Assembly (NCBI RefSeq): GCF_001951015.1
Contig: NZ_CP018914.1
Coordinates: 952,001 to 1,016,000 of the forward strand
Length of the DNA stretch: 64,000 nucleotides
Direction: 5' to 3'
Source of the DNA: Rickettsia rickettsii
GTDB taxonomy: Bacteria; Pseudomonadota; Alphaproteobacteria; Rickettsiales; Rickettsiaceae
Shown one piece after another: positions 38,695 through 47,903 of this stretch (position 1 is its first letter; the number at the start of each line of letters is the position of its first letter). Below the pieces are notes generated by a model. That model had not been told where the DNA came from and did not search any database. It saw nothing but the letters and a program-made list of their open reading frames with translations. Made by a program: the position numbers and the translations under genes.

Positions 38695-39416
38695 ATGTTA
38701 AAAAAACTTTCCATAATGTGTATAACCATATTGTTACTATGTGTAAGCATATAAGATTAAAGCTCCTAAAAAAGAAAACAAACATGCTATAAGGGTGCGT
38801 TTTATTAATATGTGGCCGGGCTTTACAATAGACGAGCTACCGATGATAAAAGAAATCATTGAAGAAAACGGACGAACAATTGTTATAGATCATAACAATT
38901 ATGACCTTATTATTGATAGTGTTTTTGCTCAAAGAACTATTAGTAATAAAGATAGTAATAAAGATATTTTTTACCGGTGAATCGGTTAGACCAAAGCTAG
39001 AAAATTATTATATATCTATAGGTTTTGATTATATAGATCATCCAAATTATATAAGAATACCTTTATATTATATGTATTGTACTAATGACATCAGTACTTG
39101 AATAAACGCTCACAATACAATCCGAACAAAACGTATTTTGCTTGTTTCTTAGTCTCTAACGGTATAGAAGATCCTGAGAACGACGGCTGCATAGCAAGAA
39201 AAATCGATTTTTTCATAAATTGTCGCTGTATAAAAAAGTAGTAAGCGGGATGTAAACCCTAATTCAGTAATATTTGCTAAAGATTATTCAGAAGAAGATT
39301 TATATAATTATATTATTTCTGTTGATAAAGATGATGAAAAATATTATAAGATATATATACCGGCTTCAGAAAATAATTACATCGCAGTAAAAGAAAAGTT
39401 TTTAATTTGTATTTAA
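38695..39416 (+). pseudogene. GT10 (alpha-1,3-fucosyltransferase-like) gene, broken
   Basis: Starts with an anchor MLKKLSIMCITILLLCVSI, a stop, then in another frame KHAIRVRFINMWPGFTIDE. After another shift, IKIFFTGESVRPKLENYYIS and IGFDYIDHPNYIRIPLYYMY, which is the GT10 acceptor/donor core (FTGE.VRP...IGFD...R.PLY). Further pieces include NPNSVIFAKDYSEEDLYNYI and the end KEKFLICI at 39416. At least three frameshifts. A former surface-glycan transferase. Confidence 0.7.
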
Positions 39417-39439
39417 TAATTAAGAAAAAATTACCTTTA

Positions 39440-40226
39440 TTAAATACAAATTAAAAACTATTTTTATAATATCAATTATAATTATTTGTTTATCATTACT
39501 TTTTATTAAAAACTTATCAAATAGGTTCTTGCTCCACTTGAAGAAAAAGATATTAAAATTTTTATAGTAAACCTACGCAGCACTGATAGATATAACAATA
39601 TTAGTCAACAATTCGACAATAATAATTTATTCTATGAAAGGTTTAGTGCAGTAGACGGTTATAATTTATCTATAACAGATTCAGGGGGAAAAAGATTTAC
39701 CGGATTAGATGTAAAAAATAACCCTACTCTTTTATCCCTTAATAACGGTTATACTGTACTTTGTCCTTCGGAAAATATAAATTATTATTCCGATAGCAAA
39801 ATATTAAATCATACTTTAACGGCAGGTGAACTCGGTTGTTATTGTAACCATAGAGAAATTTGACTTAAAATGGTTAAAGACAATATACCTTATGCCCTAA
39901 TAATAGAAGATGATGCTATACTAAATGACGATTTCCGTAATAAATTTTTCATTCTAAAAACAAAATATTTTATAATATTTACAATAATCCGTATTTAAAG
40001 AAGATAGGTCATGGTGGTTACTTTAATACAACTACAGGTTATTTGATACACTTAAAAGCTGCTCAAAAACTTCTTGAATATAGCAAAAACTTTACTTTAG
40101 AGATTGATAATGTACCAAGCTTTTATGCATAGCGCAGTGCAGTCCTATGTCACCTCGCCTTTTTTAATATATGCAACACTTAATTCTGAAGATTCAATTA
40201 TATTTGAAATGGGAAGAGCACATTAA
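39440..40226 (+). pseudogene. GT25-family LPS glycosyltransferase gene, broken
   Basis: Anchor-like KTIFIISIIIICLSLLFI, then KIFIVNLRSTDRYNNISQQF (the GT25 N-terminal YVINL-type motif), RFSAVDGYNLS, LTAGELGCYCNHREI, a TGA (39861-39863), then LKMVKDNIPYALIIEDDAIL (EDDA, metal-binding motif). After a frameshift it reads KIGHGGYFNTTTGYLIHLKA and AQKLLEYSKNFTLEIDNVP. The order matches glycosyltransferase family 25. It is non-functional. Confidence 0.8.
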
Positions 40227-40252
40227 ATAACGTAAATTTTACAACCTTAATC

Positions 40253-40341
40253 GAGGTTTTGTGGACATTTCTAAAAAGATTTAATTTTGGCTATTTTTTG
40301 CTGCACAATAGCAAATCAATTAGCAGTGTCCACAAAACCTC
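40253..40341. mobile_element. Inverted-repeat element, short copy
   Basis: Perfect 15-base inverted ends GAGGTTTTGTGGACA (40253-40267) and TGTCCACAAAACCTC (40327-40341). The interior CATTTCTAAAAAGATTTAAT followed by TTTGGCT.TTTTTTGCTGCA and AGCAAATCAATTAG is nearly the same as that at 54113-54267, but the central third is deleted. The element lies over the 3' end of a minus-strand pseudogene and codes for its last residues. Confidence 0.7.
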
Positions 40342-41943
40342 TAAGCATGGTACTTCTTCTGTAATATCAATATCAATAACTGTATCATCGTTTGTGCCTG
40401 AGGTAACCTTATTAAGCCAAGTAAGGGTAGTAGCGGTTTTCTCGGCAATATTCTTGCCTGCACTACTAATTGCCTTGCCGACATTGAAATCCGATATAAC
40501 AGTTGTTAAAACATCTATTAAAGTTGCAAGACTTAAGAATTTTAAATCTTTAATAGACTCAAACATTATTAAAGGTACTATCGCTACGGTCAATCTTGCC
40601 GCATCATTATAGTAAAACTTTTGCAAAAACACATCATTAGTTAATGTTTTGTTGGTGATATTTTCTATAACTTTATTGCCGTAATATGTTGGCTGGATTA
40701 CGAAAATAAAAACAGATATAATCCAAAATCAGTGTGGCTATTGCCGAACATATAGCAGTACTCTTCCATCCATGATAGATACTAATGTCTGATTCAATAT
40801 TGTTAAAATCTATATCTTGATTGGTAAGTTTATTATATATTGCCTGAAGTTTTATTTGCGTATTCTTATCTGTTTTGGAATGTTTATATAGTAACTGAAA
40901 ATATGGTTTAATTTCTTCAGCTGTAAATTGCTTATGCTCAATTAAAGCCGGTACAATTTTATCATGCAAAAATTTAATTAATTTATTTTGCATAAAATTT
41001 GTAACTTTACTTTGTTCTTCTACTACTCCTGCAACTGTATACCATCGTAAAACCCTATATACAATTATACGATTAATAGTATAATTATTTAATAAATCAA
41101 TAACCCTAAATTAGCAGCATATCTAAAACAAATCGCAGTTGTATTTACAGCATCATTAGCAAAGCTTGGAGTATGATCAAATAAAAATTTAACATCTTCA
41201 GCATTGTCATTGTTATTTTCTAATGCTTGAAACATATTATTATTCATCTCTTTAGTTTGTCTATTTGATAAGACCGTACCGGGAAAGATAATAAAATTTG
41301 TAGCATCGCAAGGTTAGTGGTCGGTAAAGCACATAATTCATACCAAGGATCCTTTTCGTCAATTACATATGAACGTAAAGCAATTACACCCACTATAAGA
41401 GAAACATAAGTAATTGCTATTTTGCCTGAATGATTACTAACTAAAGCTGATTTTTCGGTTAACCAAGAAGCAATTTTGTGATCTTCATTATACTTATCAC
41501 TAGCTTTTTCTATTCTAGTAAGACTTTGCTCTAATGAATTAAGATAATTTGCAAAATTTAAATGAGCTTTTTTTACTATATTAAACTTGTTTTCATACGA
41601 GGAAGGCGCATTTAAAGTATTTGTAAGTAATATTGCTTTAGCTATATAGCGAAAAATATTCTCTCGTCAGAGGATATGCCATAGCATCGATTTCTTTGGC
41701 TGCTTTAATCAAGTGTTCAGATTGATCTAAATTATTTTTTAAAAACACTTGGACTTTAGTAACTAGGGTACTAAAATCTAATGAATTTATATCCCCTATA
41801 TCATCTAGCATAGCATCAATGATATTCTTGTTTTCTACTCACCTAAATTAAAACTAGCAAGTGCTGTAGTAGTTTTCCATAATCTTACGCCTAAATTTTA
41901 TATCATTATAATATTGTATTATTACTTCTAGTTTATTACTCAT
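40291..41943 (-). pseudogene. Decayed gene of unknown function with hydrophobic segments
   Basis: From ATG 41943 (MSNKLEVIIQYYNDIKFRRK) through pieces NIIDAMLDDIGDINSLDFS, VTKVQVFLKNNLDQSEHLIK, MQNKLIKFLHDKIVPALIEH and QFTAEEIKPYFQLLYKHSKT, then ICSAIATLILDYICFYF (hydrophobic), and last AARLTVAIVPLIMFESIKDL and NVGKAISSAGKNIAEKTATT. About 520 codons with multiple stops and shifts. No known family. The order of charged helical and hydrophobic parts resembles a membrane-active or effector-like protein, but that is a guess. Confidence 0.5.
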
Positions 41944-42218
41944 AATTTCAATTAAATAAATATTAAGAATATAAACATCTCTTAATATTTATGCAAATCT
42001 TTTATATATAATCATTTATAATCTTTAATTATTTTAACATTAAAGTCACACATGAGCAACCCCAGTGTATGATAAGAGAGAAGAGGATTGGGTTATAAAA
42101 GTTTTTAACAAAAAAAACAATAGTTGTGGACATAACATATCCTTTTTTATCTTCTATTGGCAATAGGATCTGATTAATGATATAAAAAATGTCAGTACCT
42201 GAATCGTTTATATATATA
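41944..42218. other. Gene-free stretch
   Basis: AT-rich, with no recognisable coding relic, RNA or repeat. Confidence 0.4.
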
Positions 42219-43497
42219 ATGAGAATACTAGTAACAGGAGCTAACGGCTTGATTGGATCATATATTACAACTGAATGATTAAAGAATAATTATAAAGTAA
42301 TATGCTGTGTTAGAGATGTTGAATCGACCAGGAAAAATTCCCTACTGCAGAAGTGATATACTGTGATTTTAATATAGACCTAACACCACAAAGCTGGATA
42401 AATAGATTAAATAACATAGATATAGTTATTAATGTATCAGGTGTGTTAACGTCTAGTCATGCAATAATATTGGCAATGTTCATGTCAATGATCAAAAGGC
42501 TCTATTTAAGGCTTGCACCCTTACTAACGTACAAAGAATTATTCATATTTCAGCTCTTGGAATAGATGATGAAAAAAACACTGCTTATGCTTTAACTAAA
42601 AAAGCAGCTGAAGAATATGTACAAAAATTAGAAATATAGACTGGATAATTTTACAACCGTCTCTTGTAAGCGGTTGTTATGGTGGTACCTCGCTATTTAG
42701 GGCTCTTGCAACATTACCGTATTTTATTCCTTTAATAGGTGATGATTTACAACAATTTCAACCTATTCATATTGATGATTTAACGAAAGTAATTATTCAC
42801 TGTATAGAAAGGGAAGGAAAAATCCACACATTATTAAAAATAGTTGGACCAGACATAATGAACATGAAGGATATCTTGCTTGGATGCAGAAGATGGCTTT
42901 GAGTCATGGAAGACTAATAAAAATTTCTTTAATATTCATTAAAATAGCAGCTAAATTAGGGGATTGTCTAAAAATAGGACCCATTAATTCTACTGCGTAT
43001 AATATGTTACTTCAACCTAATATTGCTGATAAAAAAGATTTTATCGATTTTACTTCTATAATCCCTAGAAACTTGCAACAAGGTTTTGCAACCGAAACTT
43101 TAACCGTACAATCCATATGACACGCTAGGCTTTATTTTTTAAAACCTATAATAAAAATTGTCTTAGGACTATTTTGGATAATGACAGGAATTATTTCAAG
43201 CATTTTTGTTTATGATGCTAGTATGCAAATTATAATATCACTAGGATTTGATAAACAAATAGCACCTTACATATTATATGGAAGCTGCTTTACAGATATT
43301 ATTCTTAGCATTCTATTAATTATCAAAAATAAAATAAATAGGATATGTAGTTTACAAATTTTATTAATACTAGCTTATACTCTACTATTAACATATCTTA
43401 AGCCAATATTGTGGCTAGATCCGCTTGGCCGATATTTAAAAATATTCCAGTAATATTACTTACTTTAGTATTCATGGCAATAGAACGAGATAAATAA
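42219..43497 (+). pseudogene. SDR epimerase fused to DoxX-like domain, broken
   Basis: Begins MRILVTGANGLIGSYITTE (Rossmann GxxGxxG), TGA at 42276-42278, then LKNNYKVICCVRDVEST. Pieces in shifting frames read DIVINVSGVLTSSHAI, RIIHISALGIDDEKNTAYAL, AEEYVQKLE, WIILQPSLVSGCYGGTSLFR, PIHIDDLTKVIIHCIE and LKIVGPDIMNMKDILL. The C-terminal DoxX-like membrane part is PIIKIVLGLFWIMTGIISSI and IAPYILYGSCFTDIILSILL. Ends at TAA 43495-43497. An NAD-dependent epimerase/dehydratase plus DoxX fusion is a known bacterial arrangement. Confidence 0.75.
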
Positions 43498-43957
43498 TGG
43501 ATTATCTTTTTATAAAAACTATTCATATTATTAGCTCTACCACTTTATTTGGTACTGGAATTGGTACTGCCGTTTTTATGTGGTGGCAAATAAAACCGGT
43601 GATTTGAATGCAACGGCATATGCAACTCGCACTACAATAGCTGATCTTCTTTTTACTACTCCAACTGTGATAATTCAACCGGTTAGCGGCATAATATTAG
43701 TAAATATGCTTGGCTATAATTATTTTGATTTATGACTTACCTTAACTTATAGCGGATACATAATCGCCGGTAGTTGTTGGCTTCTGGTGGTATGGATTCA
43801 AATTCCACTACGCAATATGGCACTTGAAGCATTAAAACCGTGAATTCCCCTACCGGAAAAATATTATAAATTATTTAAATTATGATTCTACCTAGGCTGG
43901 CCGGTATTTATCAGTTTGAGTATTATTTTTTTCTTAATGGTATTTAAACCGCTATAA
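43497..43957 (+). pseudogene. DUF2269 membrane protein gene, broken
   Basis: The ATG overlaps the previous stop (TAATG), so it was co-translated with the SDR/DoxX gene. Reads MDYLFIKTIHIISSTTLFGT then GTAVFMWWQ, a frameshift, then ATAYATRTTIADLLFTTPTV, IIQPVSGIILVNML, and a C-terminal part LPEKYYKLFKL.FYLGWPVF. Three in-frame TGA codons (43733-43735, 43841-43843, 43883-43885) fall where Trp is expected. DUF2269 proteins often stand next to SDR/DoxX fusions. Confidence 0.75.
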
Positions 43958-43984
43958 TACTAGTTTAGGATAAATTTTATACTA

Positions 43985-44220
43985 AATTAGTATTGTCCTG
44001 TGGTCAAGCCAGCGTTGTTGTGTGGGGATACCCACCCATCATTGTGAGCAGTCGTAGGTCTTGTTGCAGGCTTGTTTATGTAATTCCCGCATAGGCGGGA
44101 ATCCAGTAAAACATATAAAAAACTTGTGTTGTATAGGTTTACTTTATCACATGTGTCACTTCTTACATCAATATTGAAGTTATTTTTCTGGATTCCCGCC
44201 TACGCGCGAATGACATAGAG
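43985..44220. repeat. Mosaic of palindromic repeat units before clpX
   Basis: Contains a GTGGTCAAGCCA unit (43999-44010), a GTTGTGTGG.TACCCACCC unit, and a paired CATTCCCGC unit (44089-44111 and 44190-44214) enclosing AACATATAAAAAACTTG. It lies between the DUF2269 relic and the clpX 3' end. Confidence 0.8.
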
Positions 44221-44232
44221 CAGAAATAATAT

Positions 44233-45510
44233 TTACGCCGGTATATCTGCAATAATCGGTTGTTTTTTGTTTGATTTTGTAGAAATGAGAGAGGTCATTA
44301 TCGGTTCGACTAAGCCGTTAACTACCTCTTTTGTAATAGTAACACGCTGTTTTTTGAGCTCGGCAACTTTATACATACTATCAAGCAAAAGATGCTCAAG
44401 TATTGAACGCAGTCCTCTTGCTCCCGTCTTTTTAGCTAGAGCTTTTTCGGCAATAGTTTCTAAGGCTGAATCATCAATTACAAGCTCAGCATCATCAAGC
44501 TCAAATTGTTTCTGATATTGCTTTACTATGGCATTCTTAGGCTTAGTTAAAATTGTAATTAAAGCTTCTTTGTCTAACTCATCTAAAGTAGTAACGATAG
44601 GTAATCTACCGATAAATTCAGGAATTAAACCGAATTTAGTTAAATCCTCAATCTCTAGGGATTTAAGAATCTCACTATTATTTTTCTCTTTATCTATATT
44701 TACGTTAGCTGCAAAGCCTATAGAACTATGATTAGTTCTTGAGGTTATAATGCTATCAATCCCCATAAAAGCACCACCACAAATAAATAAGATATTTGAA
44801 GTATCTAACTGTACGAAATCTTGTTGTGGGTGTTTCCTACCGCCTTGAGGAGGCACGGAAGCAACTGTTCCTTCCATAATTTTAAGTAATGCCTGCTGTA
44901 CTCCTTCACCCGATACATCCCGTGTAATAGAAGGATTCTCCGATTTACGGGCAATTTTATCAACCTCGTCAATATAAATTATACCTTTTTGTGCTTTTGC
45001 TATATTAAACTCAGATGCTATCAATAAACGTAGTAATATATTCTCAACATCTTCACCGACATACCCGGCTTCCGTTAAGGAAGTAGCATCCGCCATAGTA
45101 AAAGGTACGTCTAAAATTTTAGCAAGCGTTTGAGCAAGTACAGTTTTTCCTGAACCGGTAGGACCGATCAGTAAGATATTCGACTTATTAAGCTCAACGT
45201 CATTATTGCCGGATTGTATATATTCAAGCCTCTTATAATGGTTATAAACCGCTACTGCTAAAATCTTTTTCGCTTGATCTTGCCCAACTACATAATCATT
45301 TAGAATGCCACATATTTTTTGCGGCGTTGGAATTGAAGAAGTAATTTGCTTTAAAGCAACTTTATTTTCTTCTTTCATAATATCTGTACATAAATCTATA
45401 CATTCATCACAAATAAATACTGCAGGACCTGCGATCAGTTTTTTTACTTCATGTTGTTTTTTACTACAAAACGAACAAATCAATGCTTTTTTATCAGCTT
45501 CTACTACCAT
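44233..45510 (-). CDS. clpX: ATP-dependent Clp protease ATP-binding subunit ClpX
   Basis: AAA+ unfoldase that feeds ClpP. N-terminal zinc-binding domain: [17 protein letters not shown] with a later CDECIDLC (four Cys). Walker [19 protein letters not shown]; then [20 protein letters not shown]; Walker [21 protein letters not shown]; sensor and [10 protein letters not shown]-like segment (here [12 protein letters not shown]); C-terminal [13 protein letters not shown]. Length 425 is normal. clpP is not adjacent here. Confidence 0.97.
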
Positions 45511-45546
45511 TAACTTTCTTTTTTATGTTTATTTTAACAATTCTTA

Positions 45547-46098
45547 CTATAGTACTCTTGCGTATATATAATAATCTTTATGCTCATTTGCAACTATTTC
45601 GTATTTTTTAAGAATTCCTTCCCTAGCAAAACCGCATCTCTCAAGAAGATTAATTGAACGAAAATTATCAGTAATTACTGTTGCTTGTACTCTTATAATA
45701 CCAATATAATCAGCAAATTTTAAAATATTCTTTATAGATTTTAACATCATACCTTGACCCCAAAAATTAGGATCTAGATCATAACTTATTTCTGCTCTAT
45801 GATGCTCTAGATTTATTATATTAAAACCGGCAGTACCTATTAATTTATTATCGTCTTTAATGGCAATTCCCCAATAAAAACTTCTATGATTTTTATATAA
45901 ACTAGACCAATAACGTATTTCCTCTACGGCTTCTTCTACATCTTTAGGCCTATTGCTATCAGTTATATAAATAGCCATTTCCGGCTTACTCATATAATTA
46001 AAATAATCTTGTGCATCCTCCGCGACTAACTCTCGTAAAACTATATCGTTTAAATCAAGCACAGGAAAAGGGGCATATAAATGTCCTCTATTTATCAT
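45547..46098 (-). CDS. GNAT-family N-acetyltransferase (RimJ/RimL type)
   Basis: A 183-residue protein with a single acetyltransferase_3 domain. Visible: FYWGIAIKDDNKLIGTAGFN (beta 4), EISYDLDPNFWGQGMMLKSI (acetyl-CoA loop; the usual Q/RxxGxG/A is degenerate as WGQGMM) and TDNFRSINLLERCGFAREGI (family C-terminal motif). It probably acetylates a protein N-terminus or a small molecule; substrate not predictable. It lies 36 bases upstream of clpX on the same strand, so the two may be co-transcribed. Confidence 0.85.
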   Translation of the reverse strand: MINRGHLYAPFPVLDLNDIVLRELVAEDAQDYFNYMSKPEMAIYITDSNRPKDVEEAVEEIRYWSSLYKNHRSFYWGIAIKDDNKLIGTAGFNIINLEHHRAEISYDLDPNFWGQGMMLKSIKNILKFADYIGIIRVQATVITDNFRSINLLERCGFAREGILKKYEIVANEHKDYYIYARVL

Positions 46099-46112
46099 AT
46101 ATACTCACTATT

Positions 46113-46206
46113 TTTCTGTATAATATGAATATGCAATATTTATATTATACAGAAGATTTTTAAATAATGAGTATACAAGGTGAACAACGGTTTCCACCTT
46201 GTATAC
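46113..46206. repeat. Two adjacent hairpins between GNAT and queC genes
   Basis: First: TTCTGTATAATAT paired with ATATTATACAGAA (46117-46156 region, AT-rich loop). Second: exact 12-base arms GTATACAAGGTG (46171-46182) and CACCTTGTATAC (46195-46206) around a 12-base loop. They could act as a terminator or processing structure after queC. The GTATAC ends recall the type D repeat, but the interior differs. Confidence 0.6.
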
Positions 46207-46261
46207 AAATTTACTTCATATTATTTTATTATTAATTTTATTTATGAGTATATATCTATAA

Positions 46262-46948
46262 TTATACATACTGAATCGGGTCTTGTACATTATTCTTTTT
46301 AAAAGCATCAAGTCGTACAATGCATGATAGACATTGACCACAAGATAAACCGTCTTCTGTTGGATCATAACATGATATTGTTTTACTATAATCTACTCCA
46401 AGCTCAAGCCCTTTTTTAATTATTTGCTCTTTGGTCATATTTATTAAAGGAGCATGGATAGTAATTTTTTCTCCATTTACTCCTACCCTAGTTGCTAAAT
46501 TTGCCATTGCTTCAAAAGATTTTATATATTCAGGACGACAATCAGGATAGTTAGTATAATCATTAGTGTGTACCCCAATAAAAATATCTCTAGCTCCTAT
46601 AACCTCAGCAACTCCTAGTGCGTAGCTTAAAAATATTGTATTACGTGCCGGTACATAAGTAACCGGTATGTCACTTGGTAATTGATCTGTGTTTTTAAAT
46701 TTTGGTACATCTATATTATCATCAGTTAATGCAGAACCGATAAATGACTGCAAATCAATATTAATAACCCTATGTTGTTTTACATTATAATCTTTAATTA
46801 ATCCTTGGATTTTTTGGACTTCCAGACTATTGCGTCTATGATAATTAAAACTTAGAGCATAAATTTCATAATCCGTTTTGCTAACTATCTCAAGAACCGT
46901 AGTAGAATCAGGTCCACCGCTTAATAAAATCACTGCTTTTTTTTTCAT
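46262..46948 (-). CDS. queC: 7-cyano-7-deazaguanine (preQ0) synthase QueC
   Basis: ATP-dependent conversion of carboxy-deazaguanine to preQ0 on the queuosine pathway. PP-loop: [17 protein letters not shown]. Other landmarks: [60 protein letters not shown]. The zinc-site cysteines lie in [18 protein letters not shown]. Length 228 is normal. The ATG overlaps the hicB stop (ATGA), which puts this tRNA-modification gene under a toxin-antitoxin promoter. Confidence 0.95.
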   Translation of the reverse strand: MKKKAVILLSGGPDSTTVLEIVSKTDYEIYALSFNYHRRNSLEVQKIQGLIKDYNVKQHRVINIDLQSFIGSALTDDNIDVPKFKNTDQLPSDIPVTYVPARNTIFLSYALGVAEVIGARDIFIGVHTNDYTNYPDCRPEYIKSFEAMANLATRVGVNGEKITIHAPLINMTKEQIIKKGLELGVDYSKTISCYDPTEDGLSCGQCLSCIVRLDAFKKNNVQDPIQYV

Positions 46949-47289
46949 TGTTTTACCGATAAAGTTAATTTTTGAGATACTAAAGCATTTAAACTAATTT
47001 TTGCTCTAAGTGCTTCAAGTACTAAAGCTCGATGCACACGTTTATCTACTCTAACATTAAACTGTCCGCTATACTCTTTCCTAGACGGAGCTAAGGGGAT
47101 AGATTGATTATGACTTATATAACTTTCTTTCATTAAAGTCCAAGCTTGTTGTAATTCTTGCAGTGCTTTTTCAGGCGAATTACCAAAAGCTGATACATTC
47201 GGTAGCTCTTCAAACCTTGCTAGCCAATCTCCATCCGTATCTTTAAAAAGTTCTATAGTAAACCCATCAAATGTATCATTTGTTTTCAT
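46945..47289 (-). CDS. hicB: HicB-type antitoxin
   Basis: Antitoxin partner of HicA and probable autoregulator. About 114 residues from the ATG at 47289 (spacing to AAGGA fits best; ATG 47295 and TTG 47307 are alternatives). The N-terminal partial RNase-H-like fold reads [20 protein letters not shown] and [20 protein letters not shown]. The C-terminal ribbon-helix-helix DNA-binding part reads [20 protein letters not shown] and [11 protein letters not shown]. Lies between hicA and queC, overlapping queC by 4 bases. Confidence 0.88.
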   Translation of the reverse strand: MKTNDTFDGFTIELFKDTDGDWLARFEELPNVSAFGNSPEKALQELQQAWTLMKESYISHNQSIPLAPSRKEYSGQFNVRVDKRVHRALVLEALRAKISLNALVSQKLTLSVKQ

Positions 47290-47320
47290 CTTCATTTCCT
47301 TTTGCAAAGTTTAAAAATGG

Positions 47321-47515
47321 TCAAACTTGATATTCTTTTTCCATATTTCCAAAAGTGTGAATAGATAACCTATTTCCTTTGGGCAAGTACCAAATCTGAT
47401 GGCTACCTTTTTGCCTATCTTTAACCCAACCGCACTTAGTCATTAAAGTATGAATCAGAGAAACTGAATCCTTTAGGATTTTGTTTAGCTTTCTTTGTTT
47501 TATATACTCATTCAT
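47321..47515 (-). CDS. hicA: HicA-type toxin, C-terminus cut by a TGA
   Basis: mRNA interferase of the HicA dsRBD-like fold. The core is present: LMTKCGWVKDRQKGSHQIWY with the catalytic His in KGSHQ, then LPKGNRLSIHTFGNMEKEYQ. Translation stops at TGA 47321-47323 after 64 residues. The same frame continues [14 protein letters not shown] and ends overlapping the hicB start, as expected for an intact hicA-hicB overlap. So the last 15 or so residues are missing unless the TGA is read through. Toxicity uncertain. Confidence 0.8.
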   Translation of the reverse strand: MNEYIKQRKLNKILKDSVSLIHTLMTKCGWVKDRQKGSHQIWYLPKGNRLSIHTFGNMEKEYQV

Positions 47516-47519
47516 GTTG

Positions 47520-47550
47520 TAACTATATATAGTTATAATATATAAGTCAA
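47520..47550 (-). promoter_or_regulatory. Candidate hicAB promoter and operator palindrome
   Basis: A perfect 16-base palindrome TAACTATATATAGTTA (47520-47535) begins 4 bases before the hicA ATG. On the minus strand TTGACT (47550-47545), a 17-base spacer and TATAGT (47527-47522) form a promoter whose -10 box lies within the palindrome, an arrangement typical of antitoxin autorepression. Confidence 0.55.
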
Positions 47551-47578
47551 ATAATATATGTTAATACAATAAATATTC

Positions 47579-47607
47579 TTGACTAACTCCTTCTGATAAT
47601 CTAAATT
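47579..47607 (+). promoter_or_regulatory. Probable promoter of tRNA-His
   Basis: TTGACT (47579-47584), a 17-base spacer and TAAATT (47602-47607), 16 bases before the tRNA. It is close to, and divergent from, the hicAB promoter. Confidence 0.5.
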
Positions 47608-47623
47608 TATGTTGTTAATTTAT

Positions 47624-47701
47624 GGCGGGTGTAGCTCAGTTGGTTAGAGCATCAGGTTGTGGTTCTGAGGGTCGCGGGTTCGAATCCCGTCACTCGCCCC
47701 A
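47624..47701 (+). tRNA. tRNA-His (GUG)
   Basis: Cloverleaf with the extra G at position -1 (47624) facing C73, the His identity pair. Acceptor GCGGGTG pairs with CACTCGC. Anticodon GTG in the loop TTGTGGT. T-arm GCGGG-TTCGAAT-CCCGT. CCA is encoded at 47699-47701. Confidence 0.96.
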
Positions 47702-47719
47702 TATTGTGGAATTGTTGTG

Positions 47720-47898
47720 TGGTTACCAAATCATCATTGCAAAGAAAATTACAAAGTAATTGACGACGCAATCCAGTAAAAAATGCTAAAATTAGTACTT
47801 TTTTGTTATTTTTCTGGATTGCCATGTCGCTTCGCTCCTTGCAATGACGATTTGACATCCATGCAACAACGCCTACAGTCGCTCGCAATGACATTTTT
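47720..47898. repeat. CATTGC-type palindromic repeat block after tRNA-His
   Basis: ATTGTTGTGTGGTTACC, then CATCATTGCAAAGAAAATTA at the left; TCCTTGCAATGACG, ATCCATGCAACAACGCC and GCTCGCAATGACA at the right; the centre AATCCAGTAAAAAATGCT is mirrored by a TTTTTCTGGATTGCC unit. Runs up to the start of the ABC transporter gene. Confidence 0.85.
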
Positions 47899-47903
47899 TT
47901 CTT

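Noticed and set aside
14532-43885. UGA reassigned to tryptophan in this organism
   Set aside because: Intact genes use TGG freely and several end at TGA; the affected genes also carry frameshifts. Only the TGA bias is reported as a finding.
44267-45571. Plus-strand frames opposite clpX
   Set aside because: Antisense shadows; clpX motifs are complete on the minus strand.
47652-47894. 80-codon minus-strand frame next to tRNA-His
   Set aside because: Spans the antisense of the tRNA and palindromic repeat; the peptide (GFEPATLRTTT) is a known artefact of tRNA antisense translation.
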